Shown here: piece by piece, positions 25,845-36,156 of the stretch | Numbering within the stretch: the first letter of the stretch is position 1 | How the letters are laid out: each line of letters begins with the position of its first letter | Assembly (NCBI GenBank): GCA_013153715.1 | Contig: JAADDW010000019.1 | Location: 1-64,000, forward strand | Direction of reading: 5' to 3' | Length of the DNA: 64,000 bases | Origin: Campylobacterota bacterium | GTDB taxonomy: Bacteria; Campylobacterota; Campylobacteria; Campylobacterales; Nitratiruptoraceae | Program-made: the position numbers and the translations under genes | Notes under the pieces: generated by a model | The model's database searches: none | Seen by the model: the letters and a program-made list of their open reading frames with translations, nothing else | What the model was told of the DNA's origin: nothing

Positions 25845-26715
25845 TTTAGCGGTAGCCCTCCCCCTCATGGCGGGAACAATCGATTACTACTACCATAAGC
25901 TCTTCTCATTCGTCAGTGATACTCTCCGGAGTATCGATATGATGTTGAGCGATAGTAATGAGAGTCTGAAGCAGAAATTCTCTATCCGCTCCTCTGTCGA
26001 TACGATCATGGAGAGTAGAGAGGCCGTCCGGTTTAAATTTAACATCAGAGCCCATATCTCTCTTCCGAGGACCCAGAAAAGGCTAAACCTCTTCTTCCAA
26101 GAATATCGGAGGAGTGAAAATATAGATGACGAGACCCAACGGGATCTAGACAAATCTGTTAAAGACCGCTCCTTCCTGGTCGGTATCCAATATCTGACAT
26201 TCAAACACCTCTCCTATCGGGCGGGGGTCCGCTTCCACGGCATCTCTCCAGACCCCTTTGTCTCCGCCGCATGGGAGAATACATTCTACCTTACCGATAA
26301 TTCATGGATCTACTACGGAGATAAGATTTTCTACTATCTCGACCGCCATCTGGACAACAAGCTCTTCGCCTCCTATCAGCAACGGGTAGATGAGCAGACC
26401 GTCTTCTCCTTCGACAATGTCTATCGATACCAGGAGTATCTGAAAGAGCACCAATACACCCACCGCCTCACCTGGTACCGATCTATGGGGCGGTATGAGT
26501 TTATCTCCCCCAAGGCGATGATCTACTCCACCCAGAACGAGGACCACGGCTATCGGCTCAACTACTACTATGTTGGAATTGCCTACCACGACCGGATCTT
26601 CAGGGATTGGCTCTTCTATGAGATAGAGCCGGGGCTCATCTGGCGTGATGAATACGATTTTAAACCGGGCTTCCGCTGGCTCTTCCGCTTCGGAATTTCT
26701 CTGGAGCGCAACTGA
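25828..26715 (+). CDS. Exported beta-barrel-like protein of unknown function
   Basis: 295 residues with a signal peptide (MRYFISLAVALPLMAGTI). After a helical part (about 20-60) the protein is rich in alternating aromatic strands (RFKFNIRAHISLPR, LSYRAGVRFHG, AWENTFYLTDNSWIYYGD, FLFYEIEPGLIWRDEYD in pattern), as in outer-membrane barrels. It does not end in Phe (ISLERN). I do not recognise a named family. Start overlaps the MetF-like gene by 17 bases, which may reflect a shared transcript. Confidence 0.6.
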   Translation: MRYFISLAVALPLMAGTIDYYYHKLFSFVSDTLRSIDMMLSDSNESLKQKFSIRSSVDTIMESREAVRFKFNIRAHISLPRTQKRLNLFFQEYRRSENIDDETQRDLDKSVKDRSFLVGIQYLTFKHLSYRAGVRFHGISPDPFVSAAWENTFYLTDNSWIYYGDKIFYYLDRHLDNKLFASYQQRVDEQTVFSFDNVYRYQEYLKEHQYTHRLTWYRSMGRYEFISPKAMIYSTQNEDHGYRLNYYYVGIAYHDRIFRDWLFYEIEPGLIWRDEYDFKPGFRWLFRFGISLERN

Positions 26716-27205
26716 TCCTTCCCAGCTCACCACCCCTCCATTCGGTTGGGAGATGGGAGCCGATGACCGCCACGGGGGGGCTATTTGAGAGGGGAGTGAA
26801 CCTGACTGGTCCAGCTCTCCGCCCCTCCTCCCCACCTCTCTAGAGAAGAGGGCACTCTCCCAGGGGGAGATCTCTCCAATACGAAGGTTGAAACGGTCTG
26901 TCTGATAATTTGATGAGTGGAGAGAGTAGTTTCGAGGTAGTTGGTTGTCTGAACCGCCCCTCCCTCCACTTCAGCGGAGGAGGGGGAGCCACCGGCAAGG
27001 AAAGGAGCTCCTCTTTCTATTCGAGAGGCATCTGGTGAGCTGTCCGGTCCTCAATGGTAGCTTTCTGCTCTATCGGCAGACTGGTCAACTGAGGAGGTTA
27101 ACCTGCCAGAGCCACCTCCACAGCCCCTAATCTGGTTGGATTAATTCCACCTCCCATCGCCGCCTTGAAAGGTGGAGCTTCGGCAGATGGTGATAAGATT
27201 TGAGA
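26716..27205. other. 490-base gene-free region with GC-rich palindromic motifs
   Basis: No supportable ORF on either strand. The segment has several purine/pyrimidine-biased imperfect palindromes: CTCTCTAGAGAAGAG near 26838, CCCTCCCTCCACTTCAGC with its partner GGAGGAGGGGG near 26962-26991, and GGGCACTCTCCCAGGGGG near 26848. Similar motifs occur in other gaps of this window. The region may be the resting place of decayed small mobile repeats; nothing else is seen. Confidence 0.5.
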
Positions 27206-27553
27206 TCAGATGGCCCACTGCCTCATTCTGCTCCTCGCCTGATCCCGATGCTCCCGCTTGATAGCATCGACCAGCATGGCCATTGTGATAGCCAATACCC
27301 CGAGGTCGTCGCTGTAACCACCCATAACCATATCGGGCACCGCATCAAGGGGGAGAATAAAATATCCAAGGGCCGCAAAGATTGTTGCCTTCACTTTCAT
27401 AGGAGTATCTCTATCTTTAGCGACATAGTAGAGGGTGAGGGCTTTCTCCACAACCTCCCGTCCTGCAACTCTGGCAAATCTCTTGATCTTCTCCCAGAAG
27501 CTTGCGTCCGAGTACTCCCGCTCAAATCGTTTAATATCATACTGGAGCGCCAT
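27206..27553 (-). CDS. DUF1232 (YkvA-like) membrane protein
   Basis: 115 residues. The conserved DUF1232 core is visible: ALTLYYVAKDRDTPMKVKAT and ALGYFILPLDAVPDMV followed by GGYSDDLGVLAITMAMLV. Members are small proteins with one or two hydrophobic helices and the YxxxPxDxxPD block; function unknown. A monocistronic gene. Confidence 0.88.
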   Translation of the reverse strand: MALQYDIKRFEREYSDASFWEKIKRFARVAGREVVEKALTLYYVAKDRDTPMKVKATIFAALGYFILPLDAVPDMVMGGYSDDLGVLAITMAMLVDAIKREHRDQARSRMRQWAI

Positions 27554-27698
27554 ACTCTCCCTTTCTTTAACGAATTTGAAGCTTGCCCATTCATTATCGG
27601 AACAAGCTTTTCTAATTTTAAAGAAAATTTACGATTTTTTCAAAAAAATAAAATCAAGCTGGGAGAGAATGGGAGATAGAGGGGTAGAAAGTGACTCC

Positions 27699-28067
27699 TC
27701 ACACCGGCTCAAAGTTGAGGGAGAGACCGTTAATACAGTACCTGAGACCTGTAGGGGGAGGACCATCCTCAAAGAGATGTCCCAAGTGGGCTCCACACCT
27801 TTTACAGTGGACCTCCCTCCGCACCATTCCGTAGCTCCTATCGACCTCCTCCTCCACAACCTCGGAAGAGATGGGCTCGAAGAAGCTGGGCCACCCCGTC
27901 CCCGAATCGAACTTGGCACTCCAACTGAAAAGGGGTGTGCCGCAACATTTACAGGAGAATATCCCCTTTCTCTTCTCCCCATTGAGGGGGCTGGAAAAGG
28001 GCGGCTCTGTCCCCCTTTCAAACATAACATGGTATTCAAGGGGAGTCAGCTTATCTCTGCACTTCAT
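27699..28067 (-). CDS. msrB: Peptide methionine (R)-S-oxide reductase
   Basis: 122 residues with the MsrB zinc cysteines ([11 protein letters not shown] and [12 protein letters not shown]), SGTGWPSF, and the catalytic Cys in [13 protein letters not shown]. It repairs methionine-R-sulfoxide in oxidised proteins. Cytosolic; no signal peptide. It overlaps the macrodomain gene by 17 bases. Confidence 0.95.
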   Translation of the reverse strand: MKCRDKLTPLEYHVMFERGTEPPFSSPLNGEKRKGIFSCKCCGTPLFSWSAKFDSGTGWPSFFEPISSEVVEEEVDRSYGMVRREVHCKRCGAHLGHLFEDGPPPTGLRYCINGLSLNFEPV

Positions 28068-28587
28068 AGGTTATTCCCATCTCTTCGGCATTCTCGATAT
28101 AGACCTGGAGATCTCCCTCGGTGTGGAGGACGATGATAGGCTCCATCTCATAGTAGGAACACTCTCTGAGGAAACGGTCTATTGTCCCGAGGGCCACTCT
28201 GCTCGCCTCCTCAATGGGGTACCTGTAGGCTCCGGTGCTGATGGAGGGAAAGGCCACCGTCCTCAGCCCATAACTTCGGGCGATACAGAGGCTGTTTTCA
28301 TAACATCGGCTGAGGGTCTCTGCCTCTCCACTCTCCCCACCCCGATAGATCGGCCCCACAGTGTGGATCACCCAGCGGGCTGGGAGGTTGTAACCGTGGG
28401 TAATTTTGGCCTCTCCAGGGCGGGCCCCTCCAAGGGTTTGGCACTCCTGAAGGAGTTGGGGACCTGCCGCCCGATGGATCGCCCCATCAACTCCTCCCCC
28501 TCCCAAAAGGGTCGGGTTGGCCGCATTGACAATAGCATCGACAGAGAGACGGGTAATATCTCCCCGCATCAATTTAATCACTGACAC
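28051..28587 (-). CDS. Macrodomain protein, O-acetyl-ADP-ribose deacetylase type
   Basis: 178 residues. The ADP-ribose-binding loops are clear: [42 protein letters not shown] and [17 protein letters not shown]. Family enzymes remove the acetyl group from O-acetyl-ADP-ribose or ADP-ribose from proteins. It lies between nrdA (10-base overlap) and msrB (17-base overlap), so it is probably expressed with ribonucleotide reductase. Confidence 0.93.
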   Translation of the reverse strand: MSVIKLMRGDITRLSVDAIVNAANPTLLGGGGVDGAIHRAAGPQLLQECQTLGGARPGEAKITHGYNLPARWVIHTVGPIYRGGESGEAETLSRCYENSLCIARSYGLRTVAFPSISTGAYRYPIEEASRVALGTIDRFLRECSYYEMEPIIVLHTEGDLQVYIENAEEMGITYEVQR

Positions 28588-31500
28588 CCTTCACACTCCA
28601 TACTTCTATCTGCCACATCCTGAATAATCTCGGGAGACTGGCTCCGAAGATAGTAGGTTGACTTGAGGCCGAGTCGCCACGCCAATGTATAGATCTCATG
28701 GAGATAGCGACCGCTGGCCTTATCCAACCTGATGAAGATATTGACACTCTGCCCCTGGTCAATCCATTTCTGCCTCACGGCGGCCGCCTGAATGAGGAGC
28801 CGCTGATCCAGATCGTAGGCCGGAGTATAGTACTCCCAGGTTTCAGGGTTGAGGTTGGGGACAACAACGGGAATAAGCCCGGAGAGGTTCTCCTCAAACC
28901 ATTTTCGCTTATAGACAGGTTCGATTGTCTGGGTGGTCCCCGTCAATATGGAGATGGAGCTGGTGGGAGCTATCGCCATGAGGTAGCCATTCCGCATTCC
29001 GTCTCGCTTCACCTTCTCCCGGAGCTCATTCCAGTCGTAGATATACCCGAAGAGCCCTCCCCGCTCCGGTGTGAGCATTTTAGCCTCTTCATTGGCACTA
29101 TCTATCGGCATGATCCCCCGACTCCAACGGGAGCCCTCAAACTCTGGGTATCTCCCCTTCTCTACCGCCAAATTGGAGCTGGCTCTGATGGCGTTGTAGC
29201 TGATCATCTCCATAATCTCATCTATCTTGTGGAAGTGATCGTCGCTCCCCCACCGTATCTTCTGTTCAGCCAACATCTGGGCCTCTCCCATCACTCCAAG
29301 ACCGATGGAACGGGAGCGCTGGTTTGTCACTTTTACCTTTTTGAGGGGATAGAAGTTGAGGTCGATCACATTGTCCAGCATACGGACAGCTATGGGAACG
29401 ACCCGCTCAATATCCTCCTTGGTGTGGACTTTGGAGAGGTTGATACTGGCTAGGTTGCAGACAGCCGTAGAGCCGTCCAGGGGCACCTTCTCGACAATGA
29501 AGACCTGTTTTCCTCCAATGGTGTCGAGGCTTGTGATCTTCTTCGCCTTTTTCACAATTCCCTGATCTGTGGTGACATCTTCCTCCTCGTCAAAGAGGGT
29601 ATAACTCCCATCCTCATACTCCACCCGCACCCTGTACCGATTGGGTTCGGTATTTTGGAAAATTTCGGTGCAGTTTCCGGTAACAATTCCATTGAAGATG
29701 AGGCTATGGTTATAAAGCTGGGTAGTATCGTAAACATCTTCGTAACCCAGGAACTCTATCTTCTCAATCTCCGTCTCGAAATACCCCTTCCTGCCATACC
29801 CATCGATGGCAAACTCTCCGCTCTCCTCCACAACTCTCCAGGCCTTCCCCTGCTTGGAACCCATAAAGCCGATCTCCTGAAGGAAGAGGAGGGCACTCTC
29901 CCCTTCCACTCTCAGTGGAGAGAGCTGGGGAAGTTCTTCCCGACCAACTCCACCTCCCCTCCCCTCTTCCACAGAGAGAGTACTCTTAATTCCGAAGTTG
30001 GAGAGGAGGAGCTGGACCTCCTCCAGAAATTTTCGGGAGGGTGAGGGGAGCTCCAATAGGAGCCCCTCTCCTCCTTGCACACTCCCTCGGGATGTGAAGA
30101 GCCCCTGGAGATAGCCTCGGACACACTCCTCCCTCCCTCGGAAGACAAACTCCGGAACCTGGAGCTCCATCTCGCCACGGAGGCCAAACTCTTCCAAAAC
30201 CTCCCCCATCTCTCCAATCTGGAGCTGTACCGCTTCGGAGATCTCACCGGACCGAGAGGTAGGAACCACCCCACATTCCCTACCTCCTGTCACTTTTCCG
30301 AAAGCCCTCCAGACTGCCTCTTCCAACACCTCATCACTCTCCGGCCCGGCAACGGTTCCATCGGAATACCCTCTACTCCCCGCAACAACTCCCGCTATAA
30401 AACCGAGCTCATAGGAGCCTTCACTACCGAACTGCCCCCTCGCCGACTGAATGAGAAGGAGATCTCCCTCCTTGAGCTCCCTCAAGGGGAGTTTCACAAC
30501 TTCTCCCTCTCTCACCGTATAGAACTCGTGCCAGGGCGTCGCCTTTATTCCATACCCATCCCTGGTGGTTACCCTATAGACCTCGGCATTCTCCTTTGTC
30601 TTGTACATTTTCAAGCAGGGGGCGACGCCAACTCCCCTCTCTTCCCTCTCCCCATCTGTCCTCAAATCGTAGGTGGCCAGAAGCTCCTCTCCCATCTTCT
30701 CCAACTCGTCAGCCCTGACTAGACCAAATTGGGTGGCCAGCCTCGTATCTCCTGTCACACAGAGATTGGAGCTCCGAATAATACCGTAGTGTTCATTGGG
30801 GTTACACCGGTTGGCATTGTCCTTGAAGCAGAGAAAGGGGTTCCCTGTCTCAAAATAGCTCCGTAAAATCAGTTTCCAGAGCTCTTTGGCCTTGACCTGC
30901 TCTTTAATAATATCGTCTCGCCTCTCATACTCCTCATAGCGCCGCTCAAACTCCTCTCCCCAGACCTCCGTCAGATCGCTAACCTCGTAGGGATCAAAGA
31001 GGGTCCAGATCCCATCTTCGGCGACCCGCTTCATAAAGAGATCGTTGATCCAGAGGGCGGGAAAGAGGTCGTGGGCCCTCCGCCGCTCCTCCCCGCTGTT
31101 CTTCTTCAGATCTATAAAATCCCGAATATCCATGTGCCACGGTTCAATATAGACCGCAATCGCCCCCTTTCGGGTCCCCAGTTGGTCAACAGCGATGGCT
31201 ATATCGTTGGTTATCTTGAGAAAGGGGATAATTCCCCCTGCCGCATTTTTATGGCTATCAATATAGCTCCCAAGGGCCCTCACCTGACTCCAATCCCAAC
31301 CTATTCCGCCGCCAAACTTGGAGAGGAGGGCCATCTCCTTGTAGGCATCGAAAATTCCCTCTATGTTGTCCGGAGTCGAACCGATATAGCAAGAACTCAA
31401 CTGATGGCGGGTCGTTCGGGCATTGGAGAGGGTAGGAGTTGCAACCATGACCTCAAACTTGCTGATAACATCATAGAACCGCTTCGCCCATCCCTGGCAG

Positions 31501-32045
31501 TCCAATTCGTTCTGGGCAAGGAACATAGCCACCGCCATAAAGAGCTGTTGGGGGAGCTCTATGGGGCGGTTCTCCTTGTCCTTGAGGAGATAGCGGTCGT
31601 AGAGGGTGCGTATTCCGAGGTAGGTAAATTGGAGGTCCCGTTCAGGTTTTATGTAGTCGTTGAGGTCATCGAGATCATATTTGTCCTTCAGTCCGGGGAG
31701 GATCCTTCCCTCCCTCTCTCCCCGCTCAAAGTAGTCTCGGAGGTGGAGATAGCCTGTAAAACCGCTCACCTTGTGGTAGAGATCGTAGAGGAAGAGCCGA
31801 GCCGCAACAAATGTCCAATTGGGTCTATCTACATCGATCTTATCAACAGCCGTTCTAATGAGGGTCTGCTGGATCTCTTCGGTCGTTATCCCATCTCTAA
31901 ACTGGATACGGGCATCGACCTCCAGCTCACTCTGGCTCACCCCTTCCAATCCATCACATGCGGCCTTTGTATATTTCTGGATCTTTGAAATATCGAGGGG
32001 CTCCACACGCCCATTTCTCTTAATTACTCGTATCATCATTCCCAT
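28578..32045 (-). CDS. nrdA: Class Ia ribonucleotide reductase large subunit with intein
   Basis: 1155 residues if started at 32045; ATGs at 32039 and 32036 are equally plausible (an AAAAGGG site precedes all three), while the track start at 32072 would overlap purB by 53 bases. An N-terminal ATP-cone ([19 protein letters not shown]) is followed by the catalytic barrel: LSSCYIGS with the first redox Cys, and the radical-site motif NL-C-T-E, which is split by an intein. The C-terminal tail ECEGCQ carries the thioredoxin-reducible pair. Spliced, the protein is about 790 residues, normal for class Ia. It makes dNDPs with an NrdB partner that is not in the window. It follows purB and precedes the macrodomain and msrB genes. 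Confidence 0.95.
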   Translation of the reverse strand: MGMMIRVIKRNGRVEPLDISKIQKYTKAACDGLEGVSQSELEVDARIQFRDGITTEEIQQTLIRTAVDKIDVDRPNWTFVAARLFLYDLYHKVSGFTGYLHLRDYFERGEREGRILPGLKDKYDLDDLNDYIKPERDLQFTYLGIRTLYDRYLLKDKENRPIELPQQLFMAVAMFLAQNELDCQGWAKRFYDVISKFEVMVATPTLSNARTTRHQLSSCYIGSTPDNIEGIFDAYKEMALLSKFGGGIGWDWSQVRALGSYIDSHKNAAGGIIPFLKITNDIAIAVDQLGTRKGAIAVYIEPWHMDIRDFIDLKKNSGEERRRAHDLFPALWINDLFMKRVAEDGIWTLFDPYEVSDLTEVWGEEFERRYEEYERRDDIIKEQVKAKELWKLILRSYFETGNPFLCFKDNANRCNPNEHYGIIRSSNLCVTGDTRLATQFGLVRADELEKMGEELLATYDLRTDGEREERGVGVAPCLKMYKTKENAEVYRVTTRDGYGIKATPWHEFYTVREGEVVKLPLRELKEGDLLLIQSARGQFGSEGSYELGFIAGVVAGSRGYSDGTVAGPESDEVLEEAVWRAFGKVTGGRECGVVPTSRSGEISEAVQLQIGEMGEVLEEFGLRGEMELQVPEFVFRGREECVRGYLQGLFTSRGSVQGGEGLLLELPSPSRKFLEEVQLLLSNFGIKSTLSVEEGRGGGVGREELPQLSPLRVEGESALLFLQEIGFMGSKQGKAWRVVEESGEFAIDGYGRKGYFETEIEKIEFLGYEDVYDTTQLYNHSLIFNGIVTGNCTEIFQNTEPNRYRVRVEYEDGSYTLFDEEEDVTTDQGIVKKAKKITSLDTIGGKQVFIVEKVPLDGSTAVCNLASINLSKVHTKEDIERVVPIAVRMLDNVIDLNFYPLKKVKVTNQRSRSIGLGVMGEAQMLAEQKIRWGSDDHFHKIDEIMEMISYNAIRASSNLAVEKGRYPEFEGSRWSRGIMPIDSANEEAKMLTPERGGLFGYIYDWNELREKVKRDGMRNGYLMAIAPTSSISILTGTTQTIEPVYKRKWFEENLSGLIPVVVPNLNPETWEYYTPAYDLDQRLLIQAAAVRQKWIDQGQSVNIFIRLDKASGRYLHEIYTLAWRLGLKSTYYLRSQSPEIIQDVADRSMECEGCQ
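29673..30761 (-). mobile_element. Intein in NrdA with decayed LAGLIDADG endonuclease
   Basis: 363 residues (438-800 of the track translation). Block A starts [10 protein letters not shown] with the nucleophile Cys1; block B has ATPWHEFYT with the TxxH pair; blocks F/G are [20 protein letters not shown] and end VTGN, followed by extein Cys+1. The residue before the terminal Asn is Gly instead of the usual His. Between them two LAGLIDADG-like helices are seen, [13 protein letters not shown] and [14 protein letters not shown], but both acidic catalytic positions are lost (SRG and TSRG in place of DADG). The intein can probably still splice but not home. Confidence 0.92.
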
Positions 32046-33366
32046 ACACCCTTTTGTAGATCTTCTCCACATTCTTCGTGTAGTAGTCGTAATCGAAGAA
32101 CTCCCTGATCCTCTGGGGAGCGATCTTCTCAGTTAGCTCTCCATCCTCAAGGAGATACTGGAGAAAGAGACTCTCCCCCTTCTCATTGAGGGGAGCCTTT
32201 CCCTCCTGGATACTCTCCCATACCTTCATAGCGTTTCTCTGGACGATCTTGTAGGCATCTTCTCGACTCACCCCCGCCTTGGTCAACTCCAAGAGAACCC
32301 TCTGGCTGAAGACCAACCCCCCTGTCAGGTTGAGGTTCTTCATCATATTTTCGGGATAGACAACGAGATTGGAGATAACATTGTTGAGTCTGTGAAGGGC
32401 GAAATCGAGGGTGATGAAACCGTCGGGAAGAATGAAACGCTCTACTGAAGAGTGGCTAATATCTCTCTCATGCCAGAGGGCCACATTTTCAAGGGCAGGG
32501 AGGACCATGGAACGGACGACCCGAGCCAAACCTGTCAAGTTCTCGCTGAGAACGGGGTTTCTCTTATGGGGCATAGCCGACGATCCCTTCTGCCCCTTGC
32601 TGAAATACTCTTCCGCCTCATAGACCTCGGTCCGTTGGAAGTGGCGGATATTGACGGCTATCTTTTCGATGGTAGAGGCTATGAGGGCAAGTGTTGTAAA
32701 GAGTCTCCCATACCTATCTCTCTGGACCACCTGATTGGAGATGGGAGCCGGTTTCAGTCCGAGCTCTTCACAGACCAACTCTTCCAACTCCATGGGAGCG
32801 TGGGCAAAATTCCCCATGGCTCCACTCACTTTCCCCACACTGACAACCTCCAGGGTCTCCTGGAGATTCTTCAGATGGCGGGCAAATTCATCATACCAGA
32901 TGGAGAGAACCAATCCGAAGGTTATAGGCTCTCCATGGATCCCGTGGCTCCGTCCCACCATGAGGGTATATTTATGTTCGAAGGCCCTCCTTTTGATGCT
33001 CTCCATAACCATTTTGACATCTTCTATGATAAGTTTGAGACTCTCCCTCATCTGGAGGGCTACAGCGGTATCGATGGTGTCGGAACTTGTCATTCCATAA
33101 TGGATCCATCGGGATTCCGGTCCTAGAGACTCCGCTACACTGGTGAGAAAAGCTATGACATCGTGCTTTGTCTCCTGCTCTATCTCGTTGATCCGATCTA
33201 TATCGAAAGAGGCCTTTTCCAAAATCTTTTTCATATCCTCTTCTGGTATGAGCCCCAACTTGTTCCAGGCCTTGACAGCCGCAAGCTCGACATCGAGCCA
33301 AGCCCGATATTTCGCATGCAGTGTCCACTTATCGGCCATCTCTTTACGGGCATATCTCTCCACCAT
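32020..33366 (-). CDS. purB: Adenylosuccinate lyase
   Basis: 448 residues with the fumarase/aspartase-superfamily signature GSSAMPHKRNP, and TKHDVIAFLTS and GMTSSDTIDTA near the N-terminal active site. It catalyses two steps of purine synthesis (SAICAR to AICAR and adenylosuccinate to AMP). Start context ends at 33366 with an upstream -10 region shared with the divergent pseudouridine synthase. Its stop overlaps the 5' end of nrdA by 26 bases at most. Confidence 0.96.
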   Translation of the reverse strand: MVERYARKEMADKWTLHAKYRAWLDVELAAVKAWNKLGLIPEEDMKKILEKASFDIDRINEIEQETKHDVIAFLTSVAESLGPESRWIHYGMTSSDTIDTAVALQMRESLKLIIEDVKMVMESIKRRAFEHKYTLMVGRSHGIHGEPITFGLVLSIWYDEFARHLKNLQETLEVVSVGKVSGAMGNFAHAPMELEELVCEELGLKPAPISNQVVQRDRYGRLFTTLALIASTIEKIAVNIRHFQRTEVYEAEEYFSKGQKGSSAMPHKRNPVLSENLTGLARVVRSMVLPALENVALWHERDISHSSVERFILPDGFITLDFALHRLNNVISNLVVYPENMMKNLNLTGGLVFSQRVLLELTKAGVSREDAYKIVQRNAMKVWESIQEGKAPLNEKGESLFLQYLLEDGELTEKIAPQRIREFFDYDYYTKNVEKIYKRVYGNDDTSN

Positions 33367-33397
33367 GGTGATCCTTTTACTTGAGGGTGATAAGGAG

Positions 33398-33403
33398 TAT
33401 AAT
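33398..33403 (+). promoter_or_regulatory. Likely -10 of the RluA-family gene
   Basis: TATAAT within GGAGTATAATTGCC in the gap between divergent purB and the pseudouridine synthase gene, about 50 bases before the TTG start. The -35 is weak (TTTTAC at the right distance). The short gap must also hold the purB promoter. Confidence 0.45.
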
Positions 33404-33454
33404 TGCCGAGTATATTATCACATAGAACCTTAGGGTACAATCAAAGGAGGCCAC

Positions 33455-34372
33455 TTGCCATTCATTAGAAAAACTTATACTTTAAAGGAGCCTATCAAGC
33501 TCTTTCTCTTTCTCATGCGTCAATTTGGCTACTCCATCCATCAGGCCCAGAGGGTCATCGACAACTGCAGGGTGAGGCAGAATGGAAAGGTGATTAGAGA
33601 GAAGGGAGCCGTTGTAGAGGGAGAGATCGAGGTAATAATATTCCAACCGGAGACACGGGGGTTGAAGCCTATTTTTGAGACGGCCCATTTCGCCCTCTAC
33701 GATAAACCCAGCGGTCTCATGGTCCACCCGAAGAACAGGAAGAGTGACTACACCCTCATCGACGAGATCCGCTACCGCTTCGGCCCGGAGGCAAATATAG
33801 CCCACAGACTCGACAAGGAGACAAGCGGACTCATTTTGGTTACTAAGAACAGAGAGAGCGAGCGTTCTATCAAGATACTCTTCCAGGAGAGAGAGATGAA
33901 GAAGGGATACCTGGCCCTGGTGAGAGGGAGTTTCAAGGGGAGGGAGCTCATCGACCTTCCAATCCACAAGAATAGAAATTTCTCAACTATCAAGCTGAAG
34001 GTCTCCATCGACCCTCGGGGAAAGCCTGCCCAAACTCTCGTGGAGGAGGTAGAGAATCTCGGGGAGATGACTCTGGTCCGGGCTCTCCCCCTCACAGGGA
34101 GACAACACCAGATCAGAGCCCATCTCAGCCACATAGGACACCCCATCGTTGGGGATCCCATCTACGGCTCCTCCAGTGAAATTGCCGCATCCTACCTCAA
34201 CGGAGAACTCTCCCTCCAAGAGAGACTCCTCCTTACAGGGGCTCCTCGCCTCATGCTCCACGCCCAGGAACTCCAATTCACCTATCGGGAGACAGACTAT
34301 ATCCTCTCCTCTCCCGCCCCCTTTTCCCGTCTCTGTAGGGAGATTGCAGAGGGGTTTACTCTCCCTTCCTGA
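33455..34372 (+). CDS. RluA-family 23S rRNA/tRNA pseudouridine synthase
   Basis: 305 residues from a TTG start that has AAAGGAGGCCAC before it. An S4-like RNA-binding segment (HQAQRVIDNCRVRQNGKVI) precedes the catalytic domain with AHRLDKETSGLILV, in which the Asp is the catalytic residue, and GRQHQIRAHLSHIGHPIVGD. Family members convert uridines to pseudouridine in rRNA or tRNA. The target cannot be told. Confidence 0.9.
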   Translation: MPFIRKTYTLKEPIKLFLFLMRQFGYSIHQAQRVIDNCRVRQNGKVIREKGAVVEGEIEVIIFQPETRGLKPIFETAHFALYDKPSGLMVHPKNRKSDYTLIDEIRYRFGPEANIAHRLDKETSGLILVTKNRESERSIKILFQEREMKKGYLALVRGSFKGRELIDLPIHKNRNFSTIKLKVSIDPRGKPAQTLVEEVENLGEMTLVRALPLTGRQHQIRAHLSHIGHPIVGDPIYGSSSEIAASYLNGELSLQERLLLTGAPRLMLHAQELQFTYRETDYILSSPAPFSRLCREIAEGFTLPS

Positions 34373-34454
34373 AGGTGACCAGAATGAATCCTACAATCCC
34401 GATAATCACTGTGACAGATATAATAGCGACCATTGCGCTATCCAATTTTGTCAT
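34356..34454 (-). CDS. Very small membrane protein, 32 residues
   Basis: Not in the track. Reads [20 protein letters not shown] then VGFILVTFRKGE: one membrane helix with a short basic C-terminus. Its start overlaps the end of the preceding 43-residue ORF by 17 bases and it follows rlmN on the same strand. The 3' end overlaps the convergent RluA-family gene by 17 bases. Helix composition, low codon noise and the coupled position support a real gene, but no family is recognised. Confidence 0.5.
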   Translation of the reverse strand: MTKLDSAMVAIISVTVIIGIVGFILVTFRKGE

Positions 34455-34569
34455 CTTTTTCGTCCTCGTGTTCGACATTGATTTTGACAAAGGCGGTGAT
34501 CATAAATATGACGGAGATGATGAGGACCAACACCATAATAAGTTCATAGTTCTTAAAGGGAACATTCAC
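34438..34569 (-). CDS. Small membrane protein, 43 residues
   Basis: Not in the track. From a GTG inside the last codons of rlmN (AGGAGCGAAGCA before it): [20 protein letters not shown], then [20 protein letters not shown] and a short end. One membrane helix and a charged, acidic tail. It overlaps rlmN by 17 bases and the next 32-residue ORF by 17. Two neighbouring single-helix proteins could form a small complex with an unknown membrane partner; this is a guess. Confidence 0.5.
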   Translation of the reverse strand: MNVPFKNYELIMVLVLIISVIFMITAFVKINVEHEDEKDDKIG

Positions 34570-35620
34570 TGCTTCGCTCCTTCAGCTGTCCACAGGCGGC
34601 GCTAATGTCCAACCCTTTGGACTCTCGGATAGTGCAGAGGACCCCATGGTCCAAAAGGTAGCGCTGGAATGCCCGGACCCGCTCCTCGCTGGGACGCTGA
34701 AAGGGAGTGCCTGGGTAGGGATTGAAATAGATGAGGTTGACCTTCGCCTTGATGCCGTTGAGAAGCTTGACCAATCTCTTCGCCGATTTGAGATCATCGT
34801 TGAGGTCCTTGATGACAAGGTACTCGAACATCACCCTCTTCCGTTGGTCGATGGGAAACTCCTTGACGGCCTCGATGATGGACTCGATATTGTAGGCCTT
34901 GTTGATCGGCATGAGTCTCTCCCGAAGCTTATCATCGACTGCATGGAGACTGATGGCCAGGAGAACCCCTAGATCCATCTCTCCCAACTTCCTTATTTTG
35001 GGGGCCAATCCACTTGTGGAGATGGTCTGACGGCGTGGAGAGATGGAGAGGCCGTAGGGATCGGAAAAGATTGTGACCGCCTTGGCCACATTCTCCAAAT
35101 TGTCCAGCGGTTCCCCCATTCCCATATAGACAATATTGACCCGACGATTCTGGGGAATTCCGTTGTCTTCCCGAATAGCCACCACCTGGCCCACAATTTC
35201 GGCAGGTGTGAGATTGCGGACGAAACCTCCCTTACCCGTGAGACAGAAGGCACACCCGACCTTACACCCAACTTGGGAGGAGACACAGACCGTATAACGA
35301 GCCTCCCGAATGATCTCCCCCTTCTCATTGCGTTCCTCTCCCTTCATGGGAAGGAGGACCGACTCGACGGTATGGCCATCCTCCAAGCCGAGGAGATATT
35401 TCTTACTCCCATCTCGACTCACCTCTACATTGAGGATCCGGGGTACTTCGATTGTAAATCTCTCCGCCAGCTCCTTTCGGAGCTTCTTAGGGAGATTGGT
35501 CATCTCTTCAAACTCCTTGGCTCCCTTCTGATAGATCCATTGGAATATCTGGTCGGCCCTGAACTTGGGAGAGATCTCTTTGGCCAGCTCCTCCCGTCTC
35601 AGATTGAGAATATTCTCCAT
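34553..35620 (-). CDS. rlmN: Dual-specificity RNA methyltransferase RlmN
   Basis: 355 residues. Radical-SAM cluster motif [12 protein letters not shown]-terminal [28 protein letters not shown], and a C-terminal cysteine in [12 protein letters not shown]; the pair of catalytic cysteines needed for the methylation of A2503 in 23S rRNA (and A37 in tRNA) is present. Its start overlaps the stop of the nucleosidase-like gene by one base. Confidence 0.96.
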   Translation of the reverse strand: MENILNLRREELAKEISPKFRADQIFQWIYQKGAKEFEEMTNLPKKLRKELAERFTIEVPRILNVEVSRDGSKKYLLGLEDGHTVESVLLPMKGEERNEKGEIIREARYTVCVSSQVGCKVGCAFCLTGKGGFVRNLTPAEIVGQVVAIREDNGIPQNRRVNIVYMGMGEPLDNLENVAKAVTIFSDPYGLSISPRRQTISTSGLAPKIRKLGEMDLGVLLAISLHAVDDKLRERLMPINKAYNIESIIEAVKEFPIDQRKRVMFEYLVIKDLNDDLKSAKRLVKLLNGIKAKVNLIYFNPYPGTPFQRPSEERVRAFQRYLLDHGVLCTIRESKGLDISAACGQLKERSSECSL

Positions 35621-36156
35621 CAGATCCCCTTCACTCTCCTCTTCACATAACTCCTCAAAAGCTCCAATCCCCGAGGGAGGTGGGCTCTGTAACTCTCATG
35701 GGCCCTCTCATCGCAAAAATTTGTCACAACGAATATCCCCCCCGCTGGAATAGCGTACTCCTGGGCAACCTTCATAAGGGCGAAGAACTCCATATTCTCC
35801 AAGCCTATCCCCCTCTTCAAGAACTCCCCGTTATAGTCGGGACAGCTGGTAATGTAGTTGGAGGAGTTGACGAGGGTCTGGTGGCCTATCTCCAACCCTT
35901 CGCTGACAATGGCATTGTCCAAGGGGGTATAGCCGCACCCCTCCCAGAGACTCCGCTCTATCTGGGTGGCTCCCCGACTCTCCACAATATCCCCTATCTG
36001 GAATTCCCCGTAGCTCCCTGCACTCCCGACGAAGAGGAGAAAGTCTGGGCGGTCGAGGAGAACAAGTCGGGTAAGGTTTATGGTGGCCTCTACCAGACCG
36101 ACCCCTATCGGGAGGGCGAAATCGAACTCCTCCCCCCGTCCTGCAGAGACAATCAT
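35620..36156 (-). CDS. Purine-nucleoside phosphorylase/nucleosidase family protein
   Basis: 178 residues, shorter than the ~230 of MTA/SAH nucleosidase. [12 protein letters not shown] is the phosphate/ribose loop, and [14 protein letters not shown] parallels the EMEgaA substrate motif. [13 protein letters not shown] replaces the usual SDxAD. Short Campylobacterota homologues carry the name purine-nucleoside phosphorylase, but activity of this short form is, to my knowledge, not well described. It overlaps hisF by four bases and rlmN by one. Confidence 0.75.
   Translation of the reverse strand: MIVSAGRGEEFDFALPIGVGLVEATINLTRLVLLDRPDFLLFVGSAGSYGEFQIGDIVESRGATQIERSLWEGCGYTPLDNAIVSEGLEIGHQTLVNSSNYITSCPDYNGEFLKRGIGLENMEFFALMKVAQEYAIPAGGIFVVTNFCDERAHESYRAHLPRGLELLRSYVKRRVKGI

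Noticed and set aside
30075-30722. Plus-strand ORF inside the intein
   Set aside because: Antisense of the intein frame with no start signal; the sense frame has clear intein blocks.
28578-32072. Two separate nrdA genes or a frameshift caused by the long insertion
   Set aside because: The frame is open throughout and the insert has intein blocks A, B, F and G with correct splice residues.
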